Shown here piece by piece: positions 8,104-16,118 of a DNA stretch of 34,999 bases. The DNA comes from JBDRTU01 sp043823825 (lineage in GTDB: Bacteria; Patescibacteriota; Patescibacteriia; Veblenbacterales; UBA10138): assembly GCA_043823825.1 (NCBI GenBank), contig JBDRTU010000060.1, positions 1 to 34,999 on the forward strand, written 5' to 3'. Within the stretch, counting starts at the first letter, position 1. Every line of letters begins with the position of its first letter. Below the pieces are notes generated by a model. The model ran no database searches, had not been told where the DNA came from, and saw only the letters and a list, made by a program, of their open reading frames with translations. Position numbers and translations under genes: made by a program.

Positions 8104-8577
8104 ATGCCAAAATATAAAACAGGAACCTTTATTTCTGTTAAAATTTATCGGGAGATTATAAAACATCTGGTGATTTGTACCGTAGATGTACTTTTTTTTA
8201 ATAAAACTAAAGACGAAACTTTATTGTTTAAAAGAACTAATTTACCTTATCGTGGAGCCTATTTTTCTGCTGGAGGTAGGTTGTTGAAAAATGAAGAATT
8301 CAAACAGGCAGCGGTACGACAAATGAAGCAAGAGCTTGGCTTAAAACTTGATCCGAAAAAATTAATTTGGGGCGGGGTGGTTAACGAAATAAATCCCTCC
8401 TCTATTTTTCAAGGCATTAATTCTCATACAGTTAATATTTTCTGGGGGTACATCCTAAGGTATAGCCATGTTAAGTTTGATGGCCAGCATTCAGTGGCTC
8501 GTTGGTTTAAAGTAAATGACCAAAGACTACACCCTTTGGTTAAGAAAAAACTAAGGATGATTTTACCTAATTTATGA
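8104..8577 (+). CDS. gmm: Nudix hydrolase, GDP-mannose mannosyl hydrolase-like
   Basis: This 157-residue protein has a modified Nudix box: G58, E64, R72, E77 and G79 are present, but the two Glu positions 73 and 76 are Gln. The same kind of departure is known in E. coli GDP-mannose mannosyl hydrolase (Gmm), whose box reads R-L-T-M-A-E-L-G. The surrounding NLPYRGAYFSAGGR also resembles the Gmm region NRPAQGYWFVPGGR. Gmm hydrolyses GDP-mannose (or GDP-glucose) to GDP and the sugar with Mg2+, perhaps controlling GDP-mannose supply. gmm genes often stand beside gmd and fcl, as here. The stop overlaps the next start (ATGA at 8574). Substrate assignment rests on box pattern and context. Confidence 0.75.
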   Translation: MPKYKTGTFISVKIYREIIKHLVICTVDVLFFNKTKDETLLFKRTNLPYRGAYFSAGGRLLKNEEFKQAAVRQMKQELGLKLDPKKLIWGGVVNEINPSSIFQGINSHTVNIFWGYILRYSHVKFDGQHSVARWFKVNDQRLHPLVKKKLRMILPNL

Positions 8578-9743
8578 TTAAGTTAATGAAATCTACTTTT
8601 TATCACGAAGCAAAATCCAAAAAGGCTTTGGCTCAGTTTATTGTGTCGGCCCAAAAGTTAAGCATGGGAGAAGAATGTAAAAAGTTTGAGCAAGACTTTG
8701 CTGAAAAACAAGGTAGGAAATTTGCGGTTTTGGTTAACAGTGGTTCTAGTGCTAATTTAATTTTGATTCAGGCGTTAATTAATTTAGGAAGACTTAAAAA
8801 AGACGATGGTGTTGGCGTATCGGCCGTTACATGGTCTACCAATATTATGCCGCTGCTGCAGTTGGGGTTGAGGCCGATGTTGATGGATTGCGAGCTTGAA
8901 ACACTTAATGTCAGCAGCGCTATTTTGGAAAAATATTTAGTTGGCCATAAAGCCTTGTTTTTAACTAATGTCTTAGGTTTTTGTTCTGACATTAAACAAA
9001 TACAAGATTTGTGCTCTGAGCGCGGGATTATTTTACTAGAGGATAATTGTGAGAGCTTGGGATCAAAAACGAATGGACAGTTACTCGGGAATTTTAGTTT
9101 AGCCGCTACTTTTTCCTTTTATGTGGGACATCACATTTCAACTGTTGAGGGTGGTATGGTAGTAACTGATGAAGAGGAATTATATGATATGTTGGTAATG
9201 GTACGAGCCCATGGTTGGGATAGGCAGCTTAAAGCAGACAAACAAAAACAACTAACTCAAGAGTATAGCATTGACGACTTTTTTAAACCTTATACTTTTT
9301 ATGAGTTAGCTTATAATGTTCGGCCGACTGAAATCACCGGCTGGTTAGGCAATTACGGACTTAAATACTGGGATGAGATTGTAGAGAGGAGAAAAAATAA
9401 TTTTAAAAAGTTTAATCAAGCTTTAACAGGGAACAGCGAGCTACAAGCGATGGAAGTTGAATATATGGAAACCATTTCTAATTTTGCTATGCCAGTCTTG
9501 GTCCGCGAAAAGAGTTTTTTTAAAAAGTATATAGAGAGATTTAATAAGGAAAAGGTGGAAATTAGGCCGATTATTGCTGGTAATATTGCTGAACATCCAT
9601 TTTATAAAAAAAATGTCAAAACTCAAGCGTTATCATTACCTAACGCCACTAAGGTTCACAGCCAAGGTTTTTATTTTCCTAATCATCCAGAATTAACTAC
9701 TAACGAAGTTAACTTGTTAACCAATTTAATAGCTAAACCTTAA
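8574..9743 (+). CDS. colD: ColD-type GDP-4-keto-6-deoxymannose 3-dehydratase
   Basis: This 389-residue member of the DegT/DnrJ/EryC1 (PLP, fold type I) family has His-His (186-187, in SFYVGHHISTVEGG) where aminotransferases have the Schiff-base lysine. The same change marks ColD of E. coli, which uses PLP to remove the C3 hydroxyl of GDP-4-keto-6-deoxymannose, with glutamate as amino donor. Similar stretches to ColD, as I remember that sequence, include the N-terminal LSMGEECKKFEQDFA, AVLVNSGSSANL, ILLEDNCESLGS, RAHGWDR, YNVRPTEITGWLG and EIRPIIAGN; the length also agrees (ColD about 388). It sits after gmd and before a GDP-fucose/colitose synthase gene, which fits GDP-L-colitose synthesis. 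RfbH (E1), acting on CDP-sugars, also has a His here, but lacks support from the context and would be expected to be longer with an Fe-S motif. Met5 (8586) is an alternative start. Confidence 0.85.
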   Translation: MIKLMKSTFYHEAKSKKALAQFIVSAQKLSMGEECKKFEQDFAEKQGRKFAVLVNSGSSANLILIQALINLGRLKKDDGVGVSAVTWSTNIMPLLQLGLRPMLMDCELETLNVSSAILEKYLVGHKALFLTNVLGFCSDIKQIQDLCSERGIILLEDNCESLGSKTNGQLLGNFSLAATFSFYVGHHISTVEGGMVVTDEEELYDMLVMVRAHGWDRQLKADKQKQLTQEYSIDDFFKPYTFYELAYNVRPTEITGWLGNYGLKYWDEIVERRKNNFKKFNQALTGNSELQAMEVEYMETISNFAMPVLVREKSFFKKYIERFNKEKVEIRPIIAGNIAEHPFYKKNVKTQALSLPNATKVHSQGFYFPNHPELTTNEVNLLTNLIAKP

Positions 9744-9744
9744 T

Positions 9745-10683
9745 ATGTTGGATAAGCAAGCGAAAATTTATATAGCTGGTCACACTGGCATGGTGGGCAG
9801 TGCAATTTTGCGAAAGTATCAGGGCGAAGGTTATACTAATTTAATAACTAAAACCAAGAGCGAGCTTGATTTATTGAACCAAGCTGCAGCAGCAGATTTT
9901 TTTAAAAAAATCAATCCTTATTACGTTATTGTGGCAGCAGCGAGAGTTGGGGGTATAAGCGCCAACTTAACTTATCCGGCCGAGTTTTTATACGAAAATT
10001 TGCAAATACAAAATAATATTATTTGGCAGGCGCATTTAGCGGGCGTAAAAAAATTAGTGTTTTTAGGATCAAGTTGTGTTTACCCTCGGGAGTGCCAACA
10101 ACCAATGAAAGAGGAGTATTTACTCACTGGAAAAGTGGAGCCGACCAACGAAGGTTATGCTCTGGCTAAAATTACAGGTCTTAAACTTTGCCGTTATTTA
10201 AATGATCAGTATAAGAAAAATTTTATATCGTGTTTGCCTACTAATATTTATGGCCATGGTGATCATTTTGAATCTGAAGATGCGCATGTGATTCCTTCAC
10301 TTATGAGTCGTATACATAAAGCTAAAACAGAAAACTCTCCCGAGGTTGTTGTCTGGGGTAGCGGTGAATCGTTTCGGGAATTTTTATATGTTGATGATTT
10401 AGCAGATGCTGTTTATTGGTTGATGAATAATTATAATGATCCTGAATTTATTAATGTTGGCACTGGTCAAGACATATCAATTAAAGAATTAGCCGAGTTG
10501 ATTAAAAAAGTAGTTGGTTTTAAGGGTAACTTGGTTTTTGATACATCTAAACCTGACGGTATGCCACGTAAGTTGTTGGACATTTCCAAACTCAAAAATT
10601 TTGGTTGGGTAGCCCAAACTTCGTTTGCCGACGGTCTACAGCAGACTTATGACTGGTACCAAAATAAATTCGTTAAACCATGA
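9745..10683 (+). CDS. fcl: GDP-L-fucose synthase family; likely GDP-L-colitose synthase (ColC-like)
   Basis: This 312-residue short-chain dehydrogenase/reductase performs C3/C5 (Fcl) or C5 (ColC) epimerisation and NADPH-dependent C4 reduction of a GDP-4-keto sugar. Motifs are GHTGMVG (12-18), AARVGGISAN (65-74), GSSCVYP (108-114), the YxxxK pair Y138/K142 in NEGYALAK, LPTNIYG (164-170) and HVIPS. C111 and H181 correspond to the epimerase acid/base residues Cys109 and His179 of E. coli GDP-fucose synthase. Sequence alone does not separate Fcl from ColC, which are homologous. The immediately upstream ColD-type gene (2 nt between them) favours ColC, giving GDP-L-colitose; GDP-L-fucose is the alternative. 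The stop overlaps the next start (ATGA, 10680). Confidence 0.85.
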   Translation: MLDKQAKIYIAGHTGMVGSAILRKYQGEGYTNLITKTKSELDLLNQAAAADFFKKINPYYVIVAAARVGGISANLTYPAEFLYENLQIQNNIIWQAHLAGVKKLVFLGSSCVYPRECQQPMKEEYLLTGKVEPTNEGYALAKITGLKLCRYLNDQYKKNFISCLPTNIYGHGDHFESEDAHVIPSLMSRIHKAKTENSPEVVVWGSGESFREFLYVDDLADAVYWLMNNYNDPEFINVGTGQDISIKELAELIKKVVGFKGNLVFDTSKPDGMPRKLLDISKLKNFGWVAQTSFADGLQQTYDWYQNKFVKP

Positions 10684-11663
10684 ATCAGTCAGAATCTAAC
10701 ATCAGCATGCCGTTGGTGTCTGTAATTATGCCAGCCTATAATGTTGGGTCACTGATTAGTCAAACTTTAGAGTCGGTTAACAAACAAACCTTTCAAAATT
10801 TTGAGATTATAGTGGTAGATGATGGATCAACAGATGGACTTGCTAACTATTTAGAAGTTAATGACAAATTAAAATTGATTAAGCAGGAGCATCAGGGCGT
10901 AATTAAAGCGCGCAATCTGGCATTAGTTGAAGCACGTGGTGTTTACATACAATTTTTAGATGCGGACGATTTATTGTCTCCAGAAAAGTTAGCTCGGCAG
11001 TTGGAATTCTTAGAGAGTCGCCCTGAATTTGATCTGGTTTATTCTGATGTCTTGCATTTTGATTCTGATCCTGCTAGTGGTAAAAGACATTATCAGTATT
11101 CCTATCAAGGTTCGGCGCTTTCTTATATTTTAAACTTACAGTACCCCGCGATACATGCAGCCCTATTCAGAAACAAAGCATTAGCACGGGCGGGGAAATT
11201 TAATGAGCAATCTGGTGGAGCAGAAGATTGGGATATGTGGTTAAGGTTAGCTTTTACTAATGCGCAGTTTGGCTATTTACCAGGTGATTTTTCCTACTGC
11301 CGTTTAACTAGTCGCGCTGGTAGGCGATCTGACAATATGGTTGATGTTTTTAAGTCGTCGGTGCGAGTATTTACTAAATACAATCAGCGTTTAAGCCCAT
11401 TGATGCGGAAAAAATACCATACTAAAGGCATTTACTGTTTTTTATTGTTGCGTTTGGTGGTTGTTAAGATTGCTGCTGGCGATGTTTCCTGGCGTAAAGA
11501 TTTAAATCAAACTTTAAGGCTTGCACACGCAAATGGACGTTACTTAATAGCCGTGTTTGTTTGGTTAGTAGCAAATTTATTGCCTAAGGCTTTTATTAAA
11601 AAGTTGTCTGATTTATACTTAAAAAACACAAGTCGTTCTAGGTTAAAATTTATAGTCAGATGA
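10680..11663 (+). CDS. GT2-family glycosyltransferase
   Basis: This is a 327-residue GT-A fold enzyme, probably cytoplasmic and membrane-associated. The nucleotide-binding start VSVIMPAYNVGSLI (13-26), VVDDGSTDG (45-53), the metal-binding LDADD (93-97) and an ED pair at 182-183 (GGAEDWDMWLRL) as likely acceptor base are all present. The C-terminal third is basic with a hydrophobic stretch near 290-305. As the first transferase after the GDP-colitose/fucose genes, it may use that donor, although acceptor and sugar cannot be read from the sequence. It overlaps both neighbours by 4 nt. Confidence 0.85.
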   Translation: MNQSESNISMPLVSVIMPAYNVGSLISQTLESVNKQTFQNFEIIVVDDGSTDGLANYLEVNDKLKLIKQEHQGVIKARNLALVEARGVYIQFLDADDLLSPEKLARQLEFLESRPEFDLVYSDVLHFDSDPASGKRHYQYSYQGSALSYILNLQYPAIHAALFRNKALARAGKFNEQSGGAEDWDMWLRLAFTNAQFGYLPGDFSYCRLTSRAGRRSDNMVDVFKSSVRVFTKYNQRLSPLMRKKYHTKGIYCFLLLRLVVVKIAAGDVSWRKDLNQTLRLAHANGRYLIAVFVWLVANLLPKAFIKKLSDLYLKNTSRSRLKFIVR

Positions 11664-12712
11664 AGATTTTATTTGCTGCATTAAAACATGATTATGGTGA
11701 TCCTCAGCGGGGACCAAGTTTTGAGTTTACAAATTTTTTTGACACTCTTCAGCATATGTCGCAGGTAGAGGCAGAATTATGGCCAATTGATGAATTAATT
11801 TTAAAGTATGGAAAGGAGCGCATGAACCAAATGTTGTTGGATAAGGTAAAGCAAGAGGAGCCAGATTTGTTATTTACTTTTCTTTTTACAGATGAATTTG
11901 ATAAAAATGTTATAGCGGATATTAGCCAACACACCAATACTCTGACATTAAATTGGTTTGGCGATGACCAGTGGAGATTCGCTGGTTACTCTGAATTATG
12001 GGCTCCGGCGTTTTCTTGGATAGCTAGTACCGATAGTGAGGCTGTTAAAAAATATCAACGCCTAGGTTTAAAAAATGTTATTAAAACACAGTGGGCCTGT
12101 AATCATTTTTCCTATCACCCAGTCGCGAGTAAAAAAAAATATGGAGTAACTTTTGTGGGTCAACCGCATAGCAATCGCAGGCAAGTGATCAAAAAGTTAA
12201 GGGAGGTTGGAATAAGTATTGATTGTTTTGGTTATGGTTGGCCTAGTGGTCGTATATTCCAAGACCAAATGGTAGAGTTGTTTTCGAGTTCAGCGATCAA
12301 TTTAAATTTGTCCAACGTGTCTTTTGGTTGGAGTATTAAATCAGTGGCCAAAATTTTTTTGCATCGTCACGGTCAAAAAATTCGCTTGAATAATTTTTCT
12401 CAAATGAGGCAGAATGCCACCAATTTGTTTACAGCTAAACATGAGCAAATGAAAGGACGTAATTTTGAAGTGCCAGGCTGTGGAGGTTTTTTGTTGACAT
12501 CATATATCCCAGAGCTTAGTGAATATTATGAATTGGATAAAGAAGTCGTAGTCTTTAAAAACCATGAAGAGTTGATTCAGAAAATCAAGTATTATTTACA
12601 TCATAATGACGAGCGTCAGGCAGTAGCTAGGGCGGGATACGAGCGCACTATTAAAGATCATACATATGAGCGGCGATTTCGGGCTATTTTTAAAACTATG
12701 GGCTTATTATGA
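11660..12712 (+). CDS. CgeB-like glycosyltransferase (GT-B)
   Basis: The 350-residue protein ends in a Glyco_trans_1_2 (CgeB-type) domain: FEVPGCGGFLLTSY (about 269-282), the EVVVFKNHEELI stretch and the final RTIKDHTYERRF. The N-terminal half has the features of a GT-B donor/acceptor domain (LLFTFLFTDEF, LNWFGDDQWRF, VTFVGQPHSNRR). It is homologous to the protein at 16990-18006, which has the same PACGGF and DHTYxxR motifs. CgeB-like proteins occur in spore-coat maturation and polysaccharide loci and are thought to transfer sugars from nucleotide donors. The start and stop both overlap neighbouring genes by 4 nt (ATGA). Confidence 0.75.
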   Translation: MKILFAALKHDYGDPQRGPSFEFTNFFDTLQHMSQVEAELWPIDELILKYGKERMNQMLLDKVKQEEPDLLFTFLFTDEFDKNVIADISQHTNTLTLNWFGDDQWRFAGYSELWAPAFSWIASTDSEAVKKYQRLGLKNVIKTQWACNHFSYHPVASKKKYGVTFVGQPHSNRRQVIKKLREVGISIDCFGYGWPSGRIFQDQMVELFSSSAINLNLSNVSFGWSIKSVAKIFLHRHGQKIRLNNFSQMRQNATNLFTAKHEQMKGRNFEVPGCGGFLLTSYIPELSEYYELDKEVVVFKNHEELIQKIKYYLHHNDERQAVARAGYERTIKDHTYERRFRAIFKTMGLL

Positions 12713-13545
12713 GCGACCTGAAACAAAATTTAATTTGTCCTTGGTGTAAAGGGATTTTGGTTTGGCAGTCAGCCCGTATTAATTGTAGCCGCTGTGGTAG
12801 TAGTTACGCTTTGAAAGATGGTGTACCAGATATGATGGTTTTTGATCATCCTGAACTTGATTCTTCAGCTTTACGAAGGTGGCTAGAGGAATTAAAGAAT
12901 TTTCAAGAGTGGAATAAAGGGTACGATCTAGATCAAGCAGCTAACGACTTGCAGTCGGCCGACGTTGTGCATAAAAAAGTTGATTTACTAGGTAAAGTTT
13001 TAGATATTGGCGGAGCGACTGGGATTATAAGGCGTTATCTTAAACCAGAACAAGAGTATTTTGTTGTTGATCCAGACGATCGGGCGTTAGATAAAATATC
13101 AGTTATTAAAAAATTGTACCACAATGCTGGGCAACCATTTAATTTTATCAGGGGAGTGGGGGAATACCTGCCGTTTCGGGATCAAATATTTGATACTGTA
13201 GTAATGAGATCAGTGATTGAGCATTTTTATAATGTAGAAAAGGCGATTACCGAGACTTATCGTGTTTTAAAAATTGGTGGTAAATTGGTTGTCGGAGTAG
13301 GCTTGCCCTCTTTTAATACCGGTTGGAGACGAATGGTAGAATTGTATCGTTATCGTGGGTTAAAAGCGGTGGTTAAAAAAGTTTATCTGAAACTATTTGG
13401 CGTCCAGCGCCACCTAGGTCATCTAAATGAATTTACACTGGATTCTTTAGAGCAGTTGCTTAAGCGTTTTAATTTTGGCAATATCAAAATTCATCAACCC
13501 AATCCTAATACAGGTATTTATTTTCTTGAGTGTTTTAAGTTATAA
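12709..13545 (+). CDS. Class I SAM-dependent methyltransferase with N-terminal zinc ribbon
   Basis: This is a 278-residue protein. The N-terminal 40 residues carry C10-x2-C13 and C26-x2-C29 followed by LKDGVPDM, a Trm112-like zinc ribbon often joined to methyltransferases in polysaccharide loci. SAM-binding motif I is VLDIGGATG (97-105), followed by the acidic VVDPDD region, and the motif around TVVMRSVIEHF and VLKIGGKLVVG fits Methyltransf_11. The substrate is probably a sugar or lipid-linked glycan, inferred from its place within the glycosyltransferase operon. It overlaps the CgeB-like gene by 4 nt. Confidence 0.8.
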   Translation: MSDLKQNLICPWCKGILVWQSARINCSRCGSSYALKDGVPDMMVFDHPELDSSALRRWLEELKNFQEWNKGYDLDQAANDLQSADVVHKKVDLLGKVLDIGGATGIIRRYLKPEQEYFVVDPDDRALDKISVIKKLYHNAGQPFNFIRGVGEYLPFRDQIFDTVVMRSVIEHFYNVEKAITETYRVLKIGGKLVVGVGLPSFNTGWRRMVELYRYRGLKAVVKKVYLKLFGVQRHLGHLNEFTLDSLEQLLKRFNFGNIKIHQPNPNTGIYFLECFKL

Positions 13546-13550
13546 ATAGT

Positions 13551-14351
13551 ATGGCGCCATCACAGCGTTTTTGGAAAAAATTTTTGTACGCGGTATACTT
13601 GTGGATTTTTCCAGTAGTAGATTTGAAGAAACTTATAAAATGGGGTCCGGCTATGGTGCGGTATTGTCGCGACTGGTTTAAATATAAAAAACTGTCTGGA
13701 GCGGAGAAGTTGGACTTAATTAACAGTCATCCAAGATTATATGAGCGTTTACCAACTACACCGATTGATAATCACTATTTTTATCAAGACATCTGGGCTT
13801 TTAAAAAGATTTATCAAAGCAAAGTACCTGGACATGTTGATATTGGCTCAACTGTAGAGTTTGTTGGTTTTTTAAGCGCAATCACTAAAGTTACCTTTAT
13901 TGATATCCGCCCAATAGCGGTTAATTTGTCAAATTTTAACTCTAAGGCCGGTAATATCTTAAATTTACCTTTTACTGATAATTCTCTTAAGTCTCTTTCC
14001 TGCCTACATGTTGCTGAACATATCGGCTTGGGTCGTTATGGGGATGATCTAGACCCACAAGGTACCCGAAAAGCTTGCGCTGAGCTATTCCGTGTGTTGG
14101 CACTTGGCGGTAAGTTGTATTTTTCTTTACCAGTTGGTCGGCCGAGAGTTTGCTTTAATGCTCATCGTATTCACTCGCCTCAACAAATTCTTGATTATTT
14201 TAAAGGATTGAAGCTGGTTGAGTTTGCCGGCATCAATGATCAGGGTGTATTTCAGGAACGTTTAAATCCTCAAGATTTAACTAACTCTCAATATGCTTGT
14301 GGATTATTTTTGTTTACTAAAGAAGAATACGAGAAAGGTTTTCCTAATTGA
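13551..14351 (+). CDS. DUF268-like/methyltransferase-like protein
   Basis: This 266-residue protein is the last gene of the gmd operon. It has a degenerate SAM-methyltransferase fold: HVDIGSTVEFVGF (95-107), TFIDIRP (115-121), LNLPFTDNSLKSLSCLHVAEHIGLGRYG with CLHVAEH (151-157), and then LALGGKLYFSLPVGRPR. The AEHIGLGRYGDDLDP stretch is typical of DUF268 proteins, which occur in glycan gene clusters and have no settled function. Motif I lacks the usual GxGxG, so catalytic activity is uncertain. The last 64 bases overlap the 3' end of the convergent gene on the minus strand (14288-14351). Confidence 0.7.
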   Translation: MAPSQRFWKKFLYAVYLWIFPVVDLKKLIKWGPAMVRYCRDWFKYKKLSGAEKLDLINSHPRLYERLPTTPIDNHYFYQDIWAFKKIYQSKVPGHVDIGSTVEFVGFLSAITKVTFIDIRPIAVNLSNFNSKAGNILNLPFTDNSLKSLSCLHVAEHIGLGRYGDDLDPQGTRKACAELFRVLALGGKLYFSLPVGRPRVCFNAHRIHSPQQILDYFKGLKLVEFAGINDQGVFQERLNPQDLTNSQYACGLFLFTKEEYEKGFPN

Positions 14352-15664
14352 GATTGTTTGATGTTGTTGAAGATTGGTAAGGAAAAAGTTAATGACATAA
14401 TTATCCAGACCCAGGGCAGATCGCGTAGTATTCCGTGAAAGAAGGTTACTGCAAATAATCCAATATTAATCGCTATTAATAGTAACCATTCTCGATTTTT
14501 TATTTTTACACGCCAACTAGTAATAATTAGCTGACTAAGCAACCAGATATAGATTATTAAAGCACCAATGCCGCCGCTAATACCCACTTGAAAAAAAGAA
14601 TTATGAACACCAGTAATCATGTAACGTTCCGCACCAATTTTAGGATGCTCAATTATTGCCTTTGATGAGCGATGATACTGGGTTCCTAAACCCCACATAT
14701 TTTTACTAAATAGTGAAAGAGCTTGAGGGATTTGTGACCCACGATTTTGGTAGGGAATAGAGAACGCAGGGTGTTCAGTTATTGATGATAATGCTTTCCC
14801 CAAGGAAATTTGTTTAATGACAGCTGGTCTAGTATCGTAGTTGGTCACTTGCGGAAATACTCTAATCATAGCAGCCACTTGAGCATGGGGTGGTAGTATC
14901 AAAAAAGAAATTAATGCTGTGAATAACGCAAAACATAGAGATATTGTCCAATACTTAGTTTTATTTACAGCAATTCTTTGGCCTAAATAAAATATTATTG
15001 TGATGAGTGCTAGTACAATAGCTAGCCATGTGCTACGTGCACCTGTCCAAATAATAATTGAAAGCGTAAGGGTGCCCAATAACCAATAGCTAAATTTAAC
15101 AAGTTTTATCTTTTCATAAATAAATCTAATAGCTATGGAGATAAAAGTTATAAAGCACAAGCTACCAAAAATAACGTAATTTTGGTGTAAGCCCCAAAAG
15201 TAATTATTACTTTCTAAAAAAGTAAACCTGTCTGCTAGTTGATAAGAAAATACAAAAGGGATAAAAATGATCGGTACCAAAAAAGCTAGTAAGAGGTTTT
15301 TTCTAAAGTTAGTATCTAGGCCATAATAAATTATTAACAAAAAAGCTAAAAGTTGCGTGATAATAAAAAACAAATCTACTAAAGTCGCATGAATGATGGT
15401 TGAATCAATACCGTAATTAATATAACCATTTATTGATCCTAGCAAGAGAAAGATTAGTAGTAGAGGGAAAATTTTTAACCAAATAGCCAATTTTTCTCGC
15501 CGTTCTTGAGTAAGTCCGTAAAGAATCATAGACACAATAGTAATCCCCGCCGCTAACAGAATTAGTACTTCAAATGGTTGAAAGGTATATGGTTTAATAA
15601 TACCTCGTCTAAAAAAAAGACTGGCTGTAGCCAGAATAATTAAAATTTTTGATATGTGCTCCAT
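14288..15664 (-). CDS. Wzy-like O-antigen polymerase/ligase membrane protein
   Basis: This 458-residue, very hydrophobic protein has about 11-12 transmembrane segments and a long extracytoplasmic loop (about 265-345) between hydrophobic halves. In that loop RYMITGVHNSFFQVGISGG carries the His-Asn seen in Wzy_C family enzymes. It most likely polymerises polyprenyl-diphosphate-linked repeat units in a Wzx/Wzy pathway together with the flippase and phosphotransferase at 18823-21618. Unlike the protein at 4883-7015 it has no TPR domain. The gene is AT-rich and opposite in strand to its flanks, consistent with a block inserted between two plus-strand modules. The 3' end overlaps the DUF268-like gene. 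Confidence 0.8.
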   Translation of the reverse strand: MEHISKILIILATASLFFRRGIIKPYTFQPFEVLILLAAGITIVSMILYGLTQERREKLAIWLKIFPLLLIFLLLGSINGYINYGIDSTIIHATLVDLFFIITQLLAFLLIIYYGLDTNFRKNLLLAFLVPIIFIPFVFSYQLADRFTFLESNNYFWGLHQNYVIFGSLCFITFISIAIRFIYEKIKLVKFSYWLLGTLTLSIIIWTGARSTWLAIVLALITIIFYLGQRIAVNKTKYWTISLCFALFTALISFLILPPHAQVAAMIRVFPQVTNYDTRPAVIKQISLGKALSSITEHPAFSIPYQNRGSQIPQALSLFSKNMWGLGTQYHRSSKAIIEHPKIGAERYMITGVHNSFFQVGISGGIGALIIYIWLLSQLIITSWRVKIKNREWLLLIAINIGLFAVTFFHGILRDLPWVWIIMSLTFSLPIFNNIKQSQLGKPFSYSSLVNKNNPQAY

Positions 15665-16118
15665 TCTTTATAAATAGATTAATATGTTAGCTAAGCGGCT
15701 TAAATAATACAGTAGCTTAAAAAATTAAATTAAGTTATACTTTATTAAGTAATTAAATTCTAAATTAATCATACTGGTATAAAGATAGATTAGCAAATAA
15801 CATAGCTAATAACTAACATTGGAATAAAGGATCAAATTTTTGCTTATCATAATATTTATGGTTTCAAATTAGCAGTTCCCGGTGTAGAAATAGCTATTTG
15901 AAATAAAGAGTGTTTTTACTTCAAAAGTGACAGAATTGATCATCGGTAGCTGATATTAAAAAAGAGTGGGAATATCCTCTTATAACCCAGGCTTTGCGAG
16001 GATCCTTAGAGAGTATTTAGCCGCCTTTCCGATCTAACGATATCAATTTACTTTATACAATAAAAATTCTATTCAAATTTGATTTTTCCAAAATGAATCT
16101 AAAGGCATTATTTAATTT
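15665..16118. other. 454-nt intergenic region between divergent genes
   Basis: This AT-rich gap separates the Wzy-like gene (-) and the FkbM gene (+), so it should hold promoters for both. No intact gene is visible. A candidate extended -10 box, TGgTATAAA (15775-15783), faces right but lies more than 330 nt from the next gene. A short open stretch at 15830-15898 reads 23 codons (includes AVPGVEIAI) before a TGA, with more stops after it, and could be a gene remnant. ATCCTC (15974-15979) and GAGGAT (15998-16003) can form a weak hairpin. The region could also be scar tissue from an insertion. Confidence 0.5.
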
